Of a stretch of DNA of 64,000 bases, positions 47,558-54,863 are shown piece by piece. This stretch comes from Sphingomonas hengshuiensis. GTDB lineage: Bacteria > Pseudomonadota > Alphaproteobacteria > Sphingomonadales > Sphingomonadaceae. The notes under the pieces are model-generated. The model had not been told where the DNA came from. It saw only the letters and a list, made by a program, of their open reading frames with translations, and did not search any database. The DNA lies in the NCBI RefSeq assembly GCF_000935025.1, contig NZ_CP010836.1:3782001-3846000 (forward strand), in the 5' to 3' direction. How positions within the stretch are numbered: the first letter of the stretch is position 1; every line of letters starts with the position of its first letter. The position numbers were made by a program, and so were the translations under genes.

Positions 47558-48042
47558 CGGACATCGCGATCGCCCTGGACGCCGAGACCGGGCTGTTCGA
47601 CTTCGCGATCGAAGGCGGCGGGCTGGCGACCGATGACGGGTTGCGCACTGCGATCCTGATCTCGCTGCTCACCGATGCGCGGGCGCGTGACGACGACGAT
47701 TTGCCCGATCCCAATGGCGATCACCGTGGATGGTGGGGCGATTGCGCCAATGCCGATTCGAACGACCGGATCGGCTCGCGGCTGTGGCTGTTGGAGCGCG
47801 CCAAGCTCACCGATGCGACGGTGTTGAAGGCGCGCGACATCGCGCGCGAGGCGCTGGCCTGGCTGGTCGAGGATGGCATCGCGCAGGCCGTCGACATCGA
47901 GGTCACCCGGATCGCGCCGACCGCCAGCCGCCCGACCGGCGCGCTGGGCATCCGGATTTCCATCACCCGCACCACCGGAGCGACCGCGGCGCGGTTCGAT
48001 TTCGTGTGGGACGCGACCGCGCGGAGCCTGACCACGTCATGA
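47554..48042 (+). CDS. Mu gp46-like baseplate wedge protein
   Basis: The product is 162 aa. It has TDIAIALDAETGLFDFAIEG GGLATDDGLRTAILISLLTD, RRWWGD-like GDHRGWWGDCANADSNDRIG SRLWLLERAKL, the gp46/GPW pattern. The start is GTG 47554. Confidence 0.87.
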   Translation: MTDIAIALDAETGLFDFAIEGGGLATDDGLRTAILISLLTDARARDDDDLPDPNGDHRGWWGDCANADSNDRIGSRLWLLERAKLTDATVLKARDIAREALAWLVEDGIAQAVDIEVTRIAPTASRPTGALGIRISITRTTGATAARFDFVWDATARSLTTS

Positions 48043-49085
48043 GCTTTTACAGACCGACCCTGTCCGAGCTGATCGCCCGCGCCGAGGCGGACATCGACGC
48101 CCGCTTCCCCGGCGCCGACAGCCGCGTGCGGCGCAACGCCCTCAACGTGCTCGCGCGGGTGCATGCGGCCGCGCTGCACGGCGCCTATGGGATGATCGAG
48201 GACGCCTCGCGCTTCCTGCCCGACGTGGCGGACGGTGCGCGCCTGGAGCGTTGGGCATCGATCTATGGGTTGGTCCGCAAGCCCGCCGAGGCGGCGACCG
48301 GGAGCGTTGCGCTCACCGGCACGAACGGCACCGTGGCGACTGCCGGATCGGTGCTCGTACGCGCCGATGGCGAGCGGTACGTGATCGCGAGCGACGCGAC
48401 GATCGCGTCGGGTGTCGCCTCGGCAGAGGTGGCGGCGGAGATCGCGAGCACGGCGGCGGCCATGGTCACGGGGCAGGAACTGACTTTCCTGTCGCCGATC
48501 GCCGGGATCGGCGCGACGGCAATCGTCGAGGCGCCGGGCATTGGCGGCGGTGTCGACCTGGAGACCGACGCCGGGCTGCGCGCGCGGCTGCTGGCGCGCA
48601 TCCAGGCGCCCGTGCGCGGCGGAGCAGCAAGCGACTATCGCTACTGGGCGACCGAGGTGCCCGAGGTCACGCGCGCCTGGGTCTATGAGAATTGGGACGG
48701 GCTCGGCACCGTCAAGCTGCTGTTCGTGTGCGATGGGCGGGCGGACATCATCCCGGGCAGCGGTGACATTGCGGCGGTGGAGGCGTGGATCGCGCCGCGC
48801 CGCCCGGTATGCGCCGACGTGACGGTGGCGGCGCCGATCGCCGACGCGATCGCGTTCGACATCACGCTGACGCCCGCGACCGATGCGGTCAAAGCCGCGG
48901 TCGAAGCGGCATTGCGCGACCTGATCGCACGCGAGGCCGAGCCCGGCGGGACGCTGCTGATCAGCCATATCCGCGAGGCGATCTCGACCGCGGCCGGCGA
49001 GACCGATCATGTGCTCAACACCCCCTCGGCCAATGTCACCGCCGCCGCGGGGCACATGTCGACGTTCGGGAGCGTGAGCTGGTGA
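48039..49085 (+). CDS. Baseplate J-like protein (Mu gp47)
   Basis: The product is 348 aa. It has SFYRPTLSELIARAEADIDA RFPGAD, LERWASIYGLVRKPAEAATG, then GTNGTVATAGSVLVRADGER and GAASDYRYWATEVPEVTRAW, the Baseplate_J signature. It builds the wedges around the hub. Confidence 0.92.
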   Translation: MSFYRPTLSELIARAEADIDARFPGADSRVRRNALNVLARVHAAALHGAYGMIEDASRFLPDVADGARLERWASIYGLVRKPAEAATGSVALTGTNGTVATAGSVLVRADGERYVIASDATIASGVASAEVAAEIASTAAAMVTGQELTFLSPIAGIGATAIVEAPGIGGGVDLETDAGLRARLLARIQAPVRGGAASDYRYWATEVPEVTRAWVYENWDGLGTVKLLFVCDGRADIIPGSGDIAAVEAWIAPRRPVCADVTVAAPIADAIAFDITLTPATDAVKAAVEAALRDLIAREAEPGGTLLISHIREAISTAAGETDHVLNTPSANVTAAAGHMSTFGSVSW

Positions 49086-49684
49086 CCTATACCGCCGCGC
49101 AATATCGCGATCAGCTGGTCTCCCTGTTGCCGCCCGGTGCGGCATGGGGCGGCGGCGCCGTGTCCCCCACGCTAGGTGCGTTGCTGGAGGGCTGGAGCGC
49201 GGAATTCGAGCGGCTGGATTTGCGGGTCGAGCAGCTCGGCGAGGAGGTCGACCCGCGCACGGCCTATGAGCTGCTCGGCGACTGGGAACGCAACCTTGGC
49301 TTGCCCGATCCGTGCACGGCCGCGGCGACGACGATTTCGGGGCGCCAGTCGGCGGCGCTGCGCAAGCTGGCGCTCCAGGCGGGGCAGACCCCGGCTTTCT
49401 ATACCGAGCTGGCGGCGTCGATCGGGTTCGAGGTGGTGATTCACGAATTCGATCCCGACGTGGATGCCTATGACGCTTCGCTGACCGCGCTGATCGGCGG
49501 CGGCGCGTGGCGCTATGTCTGGCGGGTCGAAGTGCTCAATGCCGGCGACTTCACCTATGCGCGGATCGGCGACGCGGTGGGCACGCGCCTGGTCGAAGGC
49601 GATGCCGCGCTCGACCTCGAATGTCTGCTCCACGCGGCCAAGCCCGCGCACACTGTCGTCATTTTCAGCTACCCGGAGACCTGA
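49082..49684 (+). CDS. Mu gp48-like DUF2313 tail protein
   Basis: The product is 200 aa from GTG 49082. It has YRDQLVSLLPPGAAWGG near the N-terminus, RTAYELLGDWERNLGLPDPC and YTELAASIGFEVVIHEF, which match DUF2313 (YmfQ/gp48). It links baseplate and fibre. Confidence 0.88.
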   Translation: MTYTAAQYRDQLVSLLPPGAAWGGGAVSPTLGALLEGWSAEFERLDLRVEQLGEEVDPRTAYELLGDWERNLGLPDPCTAAATTISGRQSAALRKLALQAGQTPAFYTELAASIGFEVVIHEFDPDVDAYDASLTALIGGGAWRYVWRVEVLNAGDFTYARIGDAVGTRLVEGDAALDLECLLHAAKPAHTVVIFSYPET

Positions 49685-49687
49685 CCC

Positions 49688-50206
49688 ATGCATCGCATCG
49701 ATACGTCCGGCGCGACCGTCGACAACAAATTCAAGGCGTCGCCGGCACCCGCGACCCAGATCGGCCCCGACTGGATGAATGCCGTTCAGGAAGAGCTTGC
49801 CAAGCTGGTCGAGGACCCGACCGGCGGCAGCACCGCGTTGGTCAAGGCCAACAACGGTCAGGTGCTGGCTGCCGTGCTGGCGATGATCGGGCGTGAGGCG
49901 ACGGCGCGCACGGCTGCGATCACTGCCGCGATCAACGCACTGGCGGAGCGCCGCCAGGTCGGGGTTTATTCCGGCCTGCTGACCGCGCCTACGACGCTCA
50001 TGATCACCTTCCCTGTGGCGTTCCCGTCCGGCTCGGTACTCTCGATCGTCGCCACCGAAATCAACGCGACCGCCAGCGCCTCCAGGGACAACTGGGTCCA
50101 GATAATGAGCTATGACGAAACGGGCTTCACCGTCGTTGTCCAAGGCTCGGCGACGGGGGGCAGCCAGTCGATCGACGGGTTCCATTGGCACGCCGAGCTG
50201 GTGTAG
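49688..50206 (+). CDS. Short tail-fibre-like protein
   Basis: The product is 172 aa. The N-terminus MHRIDTSGATVDNKFKASPA, then GPDWMNAVQEELAKLVED, is the usual fibre start in Mu-like phages of this group. The C-terminal 80 residues form a small beta domain (WVQIMSYDETGFTVVVQGSA), like gp53-type fibre tips. No chaperone gene follows. The long SGNH spike at 24141 may be the main receptor-binding protein instead. Confidence 0.75.
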   Translation: MHRIDTSGATVDNKFKASPAPATQIGPDWMNAVQEELAKLVEDPTGGSTALVKANNGQVLAAVLAMIGREATARTAAITAAINALAERRQVGVYSGLLTAPTTLMITFPVAFPSGSVLSIVATEINATASASRDNWVQIMSYDETGFTVVVQGSATGGSQSIDGFHWHAELV

Positions 50207-50317
50207 CGTTCAAGGGCGCCTTAGCGGCTGCTGAGGGGTGCGTTAGAGATGGATTTGCGGTTTCGAAGTGCTCCAGACTTCACTGTCCCACACTCCGAGG
50301 TTTTCTGTCCCGCTACA
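50207..50317. other. Prophage right end with transposase sites; no gene
   Basis: Read inward from 50317, the terminal site has TGT-N3-GGGACA-N3-A-N5-GGAGTG. A second site starting at 50292 reads TGTGGGACAGTGAAGTC, then TGGAG. The 25-bp spacing resembles R1 and R2 of Mu. GCGCCTTAGCGGC at 50216-50228 repeats a 13-mer from the left end (12065). Confidence 0.8.
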
Positions 50318-50322
50318 GTGCC
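50318..50322. repeat. Target-site duplication of the Mu-like prophage, right copy (GTGCC)
   Basis: GTGCC directly follows the terminal CA of the prophage. It matches 11844-11848. Confidence 0.9.
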
Positions 50323-50611
50323 CGGCCCGCCAGAGACCCGAAGGCCCCGACTCGCAATTCTTCATCGTTCCTGTTTTGTACTCGATGAGCGTGACGATGT
50401 CAAGCGCTTTGTACCTAATGGGTTTGTTTCTAGCCGAGCTGCACGTCCCTTTGGCTAGCGACTCTCAACCGTGTTGCGCACGCCCGCAAACCGGGTTCCG
50501 CGCACCTCTCCTTCAGTAGATTCCCTGAATTCGTCCGACAAAGCCGAGTCCTCTGCACGACCGCTCCTACAATGAAGGCAATAATTTCTCGAATTCCGAG
50601 AGGATTTGTCT
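50323..50611. other. Chromosomal intergenic region before the TonB receptor, formerly next to the GTA cluster
   Basis: The 289-bp region is richer in AT than its surroundings and has no convincing gene. It contains the hairpin-like ATTTCTCGAATTCCGAGAG just before the receptor gene. Before phage insertion it would have been the divergent promoter region for the GTA cluster (leftward) and this receptor (rightward). I cannot assign -35/-10 boxes with confidence. Confidence 0.5.
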
Positions 50612-53104
50612 GTGTCCTTCCGTGTCCTGATGCTTGGCGCTGCTTCGATCGCGCTGCTATCGCCCTTGGCGGCATTTGCCGGCCCCGATCCCGATCCCGC
50701 CCCCGACGCAGTGAAACAGGAGGCGGCGCCAAAGGCCGCCGACCCCGACATGATCACCACCGGCGTCGCCAAGGGGCGCGACCGGCTCGACAGCGCGACC
50801 TCGACCAGCGTGTTCAAGGCCAGCGAGATCCAGAAGCTCGGGCCGCGCCCGCTCGCCGATCTTCTGCGCACCGTCCCCGGGCTGCGCGTCGAATCGGCGG
50901 TGGGCGAGGGCAATGCCAATTACACCGTACGCGGGCTTCCGCTCGCGGCGGGCGGCTCGAAATATATGCAGCTCCAGGAGGATGGGCTGCCCGTGATGGA
51001 GTTTGGCGACTTCTTCAATTTCGCCGCCGACGTGCTGCTGCGCGCCGATTTCAACCTGGCCCAGATCGAAACGATCCGCGGCGGCTCGGCCTCGACCTTC
51101 TCGTCGGATTCGCCCGGGGGCCTCATCAACCTGATCTCGAAGACCGGCGACACCCCCGGCGGCGCGGTGCAATTCACCAAGGGGCTCGACTATGGCGAGA
51201 ACCGCATCGACGCCGATTACGGGGCAAAGCTCGGCGAAGACTGGCGTTTCCATGTCGGCGGCTTTTATCGCTGGGGCGAAGGGCCGCGGAACATCGGCTT
51301 CACCGGCTATCGCGGCGGCCAGATCAAGGCGAATATCACGCGCCAGTTCAGCAACGGCTATATCCGGCTGAACGCGAAATATCTCGACGATCGCTCGCCG
51401 ACCTTCGCGCCCTATTATTTCAGCCTGAAGGGCACCGACGACAAGCCGGTGATCGCCAGCCTGCCCGGCTTCGACATCCGCAAGGATTCGGTGCTGTCGC
51501 CCCATATCAGCGCGGTGAAGACGCTCGACGGGACGAACACGCTCGCGCAATATCCCGTGAAATACGGGATGCACCCCAAATCCAAGGCGATCGGTATCGA
51601 GGCGCAGTTCGATTTCGGCGGCTGGATGATCAGCAACCGCGCGCGCTATTCGGAGAGCTCGGGCGATTTCCTGCGCATCTTCCCCAATACCGCCGACAGC
51701 GTCACCGCCTTCGCCGCGTCACAGGGCGGGGCGGGCGCGGTGGCGAGCTATGCGACGGGGCCGAATGCCGGCCAGGTGATTTCGCCGACCGCGAACATCA
51801 ACGGCAACGGGCTGCTCGCGCTCTATTACATGGCGGAGACGCGGGCGCGCTCGCTCGACAATTTCACCAACGATTTCCGCGCGACGCATGTCTGGCGGGT
51901 CGGGCGCGGCGACCTGACGGTGACTGCGGGGCTGTACAAGGCGATCCAGACGCTCAAGTCCGAATGGCTCCACGCCTCGATCGACGTCGATGTCGCGGGC
52001 GACGGCCAGACCGCGATGGTCAATGTCACCAGCGCAGGCGGCGTGCCGCAGACGCTGGACGGCTTCTACGCCTTCGGCCGCGGCCGCACGAGCAAGTTCC
52101 GCCGCATCTTCGACGTCAAATATAATGTAACTGCCCCCTACGGCTCGGTAAATTACCGGATCGGCAAGGTCGCGATCGGCGGCAGCCTGCGCTATGACAG
52201 CGGGCGGGTGCGCGGGTCGCTGTTCGGCGCCGACCTGGGCGGCGGGCGCGTGGGGCTGGGCGCGACCGACATGAATGGCGACGGCAAGCTGACGGCTCCC
52301 GAGCAGAAGGTCGCCTTCCTGCCGCTGTCGCAACCCGCGCCGGTCGACTATAATTACGGCTATCTCAGCTATTCGGGCGGCGTGAACTGGCGCGTGGCGG
52401 AGCCCTTCTCGCTCTTCGCCCGCTACAGCAAGGGCGGCCGCGCCAACGCCGATAAAATCCTCTTTACGCCCATCGTTAGCCTAACCACCGGCGATGTTAC
52501 TGATACTGCAGACAAATATGATGCCGTCCGCCAGCTGGAGGGCGGGTTCAAGTTCCGCAAATCGGGCATTTCGCTCAACGCCACCGCCTTCATCGCGCAT
52601 GCCGACGATCATAACGTCCTCAACGGCTCGGCGAACCAGACCATCCGCAGCTACCGCGCCGAGGGGCTGGAGCTCGAGGGCGGCATCCGGCGTGGCGCCT
52701 TCAGCCTGACCGCGGGCGCCACCTATACCACGGCCAAGATCACGCTCGACAAGCTCGATCCGACGCTGACCGGCAAGGAGCCCCGCCACCAGCCGTCCTG
52801 GACGTTCGAGGCGACGCCGCAAGTTGAGACCGGGCTGTTCACCGTCGGCGCCAACATCGTCGGGCTGACCAGCAGCTATGCGCAGGACAGCAACCAGCTC
52901 AGGATGCCGGGCTTCACCGTCGTCAATCCGTTCGTCCAGTTCCGCCCGATCGACCGCGTCCAACTGTCGCTGAACGCGAATAACGTCTTCAACAAAGTGG
53001 GATTCTTCGAGATCTCGCAGAGCACCGTCCCGGCCAACGGGCTGGGGTCGGGGCGGACGATCCATGGCCGCACCGTATCGGCCTCGGCCCGCTTCGACTT
53101 CTGA
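50612..53104 (+). CDS. TonB-dependent outer-membrane receptor
   Basis: The product is 830 aa from GTG 50612, which has AGAGG 8 bp upstream (TTG 50606 is the longer alternative). A signal peptide reads FRVLMLGAASIALLSPLAAF AG. The plug is LGPRPLADLLRTVPGLRVES, YTVRGLPLAAGG and IETIRGGSASTFSSDSPGGL INLISKTG. A beta barrel follows, ending in a C-terminal Phe (ASARFDF). The substrate is unknown. An EF-hand-like TDMNGDGKLTAPE sits in a loop. Its stop abuts the stop of the convergent dapF-like gene. Confidence 0.92.
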   Translation: MSFRVLMLGAASIALLSPLAAFAGPDPDPAPDAVKQEAAPKAADPDMITTGVAKGRDRLDSATSTSVFKASEIQKLGPRPLADLLRTVPGLRVESAVGEGNANYTVRGLPLAAGGSKYMQLQEDGLPVMEFGDFFNFAADVLLRADFNLAQIETIRGGSASTFSSDSPGGLINLISKTGDTPGGAVQFTKGLDYGENRIDADYGAKLGEDWRFHVGGFYRWGEGPRNIGFTGYRGGQIKANITRQFSNGYIRLNAKYLDDRSPTFAPYYFSLKGTDDKPVIASLPGFDIRKDSVLSPHISAVKTLDGTNTLAQYPVKYGMHPKSKAIGIEAQFDFGGWMISNRARYSESSGDFLRIFPNTADSVTAFAASQGGAGAVASYATGPNAGQVISPTANINGNGLLALYYMAETRARSLDNFTNDFRATHVWRVGRGDLTVTAGLYKAIQTLKSEWLHASIDVDVAGDGQTAMVNVTSAGGVPQTLDGFYAFGRGRTSKFRRIFDVKYNVTAPYGSVNYRIGKVAIGGSLRYDSGRVRGSLFGADLGGGRVGLGATDMNGDGKLTAPEQKVAFLPLSQPAPVDYNYGYLSYSGGVNWRVAEPFSLFARYSKGGRANADKILFTPIVSLTTGDVTDTADKYDAVRQLEGGFKFRKSGISLNATAFIAHADDHNVLNGSANQTIRSYRAEGLELEGGIRRGAFSLTAGATYTTAKITLDKLDPTLTGKEPRHQPSWTFEATPQVETGLFTVGANIVGLTSSYAQDSNQLRMPGFTVVNPFVQFRPIDRVQLSLNANNVFNKVGFFEISQSTVPANGLGSGRTIHGRTVSASARFDF

Positions 53105-54058
53105 TCAGCCCGGGACGCGGCGCAGCCCGGCCAGCGCCGCGTCCCACGCCGCGATCTCGTCCGCACGCCGCGCCAGGACCCGCACCGGCCCGGCGTGCTC
53201 GGCTGCCAGGTCGACCTCGATCTCGGCATCCCATTCGAACGTCGCATTGCCGCTGATCGTCACGACTCGGTCCGCGCTCGCCATGCCGCGCACCAGCCCG
53301 CCCTTGTTGTAGACCAGCATTTCGGCACCCATCGCCACCCGCCCGGTCAACCCGGCGGCGAGCACCGAAGCCGCCATCGCACTCCCGCAACTATCGGTCA
53401 GCCCGACACCGCGCTCGAAGGTGCGCACGAACAGCCCGCCCTCGCGCAGTTCGACGAACGACAGATTGGCACGCGCCGGGACCAGCGCGGGTCCCGCTTC
53501 GCACCATTGCCCCAGTCCAACCAGCTCGCCCTCGTCGATGCGCTCGACGAACGTCACCAGATGCGGGTTGGGCATCGCCACCGCGGTAAAGCGCCGCGCA
53601 CTCGGCAGCCCATCGATCGGTGCGTCGATCACCTCCGCCGCGGCGATATTCAGCCCCACATCGGCGGTCGCGGTCGATGCCGGCCCGACGATGGTGCGCA
53701 CCGTCGCCACCCCCGGCGCCAGTTCGGGATCGCGCGCAACCTCCGCGCTGCTCGTCTTGAGCCGCACCCGCGCGGCGTCGAGCCCCAGCCGCTCGAACCC
53801 CAGCCGCGCGACGCAGCGCAGCCCGTTCAGGCACGTCTCCGCCTCGGACCCGTCCGAATTCCACATCCGCATCCCGAACGCGTGACGATCATCGCCCTGG
53901 GTCAGCGCCAGCATCCCGTCGCCGCCGACCGGTCCGTCGCGATCCGCCAAGGCGCGCGCCAGCCGTGCCCATTCGGCTTCGTCGAGCGCCAGCGCGCGCG
54001 CGTCGATCAGCGGGAAGTCGTTTCCCGAACCATGGCATTTGACAAAGGCGATCCGCAT
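53105..54058 (-). CDS. dapF: Diaminopimelate epimerase-like protein
   Basis: The product is 317 aa. It has HGSGNDFPLIDAR near the N-terminus and both catalytic Cys regions: SEAETCLNGLRC (first Cys) and GLTDSCGSAMAAS (second Cys). In classical DapF the first motif is CGNG and the second ACGTG; here they are CLNG and SCGSA, so it is a divergent member. It may be the DapF of lysine and peptidoglycan synthesis, or a paralogue with another amino-acid substrate. Confidence 0.8.
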   Translation of the reverse strand: MRIAFVKCHGSGNDFPLIDARALALDEAEWARLARALADRDGPVGGDGMLALTQGDDRHAFGMRMWNSDGSEAETCLNGLRCVARLGFERLGLDAARVRLKTSSAEVARDPELAPGVATVRTIVGPASTATADVGLNIAAAEVIDAPIDGLPSARRFTAVAMPNPHLVTFVERIDEGELVGLGQWCEAGPALVPARANLSFVELREGGLFVRTFERGVGLTDSCGSAMAASVLAAGLTGRVAMGAEMLVYNKGGLVRGMASADRVVTISGNATFEWDAEIEVDLAAEHAGPVRVLARRADEIAAWDAALAGLRRVPG

Positions 54059-54095
54059 CGCGCCGCCCTACGCAACCGCGCGCGGCTTGGCCAGA

Positions 54096-54758
54096 TCACT
54101 CTGCCGCAACGGCCCCGCCCATCGCCGCCACCATCGCGCAATCCCTCGCCAGCACCTCCGCGAAGCTCGGGCGCGCATGGATCGCGTCGAGATAGGCGGC
54201 GGTCCGCGGATAGGTCGCCGCGTCGACCTGCACGCCGATGCACCGCAGCGTCGCAAAGGGGCTCGCCACGGCGATGTCGGCCAAGGTGATCCGGTCCTGG
54301 ACCAGATAGCCGCTGTCGGGGATCGCTGCCTCCAGATAGTCCAGGATCGGCGGCAACAGGTCGCGATGCGCGGCGCGCACCGCTTCATGGTCGCACGGCC
54401 TGTTCAGCACACGAGGCAGCACGAAGCGGTTGCCGAAGATCGCACTGCCCGCCGCCATGATCAGCGTATCGGCCAGCTCGTCATACCAGATCGTCCGCGC
54501 ACGCGCGCGGGCCTCGGCGGGGATCAGCGCGGGATCGGGGAATTTCGCCTCGAGATAGGTCACGATCGCGCTCGAATCGGCGATCGCGAAATCCTCGTCC
54601 TGCAATGCGGGTATCTTGCCGAACGGGCTCGCCGCTTCGAACGCCGGCCCGCCGCGACCCATGCCCCCCGGGCGAGGCTCCAGCGTCAATCCCTTCTCGA
54701 CGCCAAAGGCCCAGGCCTTGCGCACATACGGCGACAATGTCGAACCGAACAACAGCAT
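54096..54758 (-). CDS. Glutathione S-transferase family protein
   Basis: The product is 220 aa. The thioredoxin-fold N-terminus has GSTLSPYVRKAWAFGVEKGL and PFGKIPALQDEDFAIADSSA IVTYLE (the cis-Pro and glutathione-binding Ser). The helical C-terminal domain has ITLADIAVASPFATL. It is cytosolic. No specific class is assigned. It lies downstream of nothing obvious; the gap to the divergent DUF2339 gene is 105 bp. Confidence 0.9.
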   Translation of the reverse strand: MLLFGSTLSPYVRKAWAFGVEKGLTLEPRPGGMGRGGPAFEAASPFGKIPALQDEDFAIADSSAIVTYLEAKFPDPALIPAEARARARTIWYDELADTLIMAAGSAIFGNRFVLPRVLNRPCDHEAVRAAHRDLLPPILDYLEAAIPDSGYLVQDRITLADIAVASPFATLRCIGVQVDAATYPRTAAYLDAIHARPSFAEVLARDCAMVAAMGGAVAAE

Positions 54759-54863
54759 CGGGCAATCCTCCCTGGCAAACCATTCTGATCCTCCGCGAAC
54801 GGGTGGGCACCGGTTCGACGGACTGCAGCGACAGCAACCCGATGCTGTGGCAAGAGAGCGCGA

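Larger units (their letters stand above)
11849..50317. mobile_element. Complete Mu-like transposable prophage, 38.5 kb
   Basis: Its ends are TGTGAGGGGACA... on the left and ...TGTCCCGCTACA on the right. Reading inward from both ends, 16 of the first 27 positions agree (TGT-N3-GGGACA-N3-A-N5-GGAGTG). The element encodes repressor, Ner, MuA, MuB, Mor, lysis proteins and a complete set of Mu-type head and contractile-tail proteins in the Mu order. No gene appears disrupted apart from the portal, which carries an inserted ADP-ribosyltransferase domain. It looks capable of induction. Confidence 0.93.

Noticed and set aside
12065..50228. Shared 13-mer GCGCCTTAGCGGC as attL/attR of an integrase
   Set aside because: No integrase is encoded, the phage has a DDE transposase, and both copies lie inside the ends defined by the target duplication. 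They are more likely protein-binding sites.
12003..50290. TGGGACAG at 12003 and CTGTCCCA at 50290 as the prophage ends
   Set aside because: They form a TG...CA inverted pair and share the inner CTGGAG, but flanking bases differ (GACGT and CACTC). The outer pair at 11849 and 50317 has a matching GTGCC duplication. The inner pair is better read as further transposase sites.
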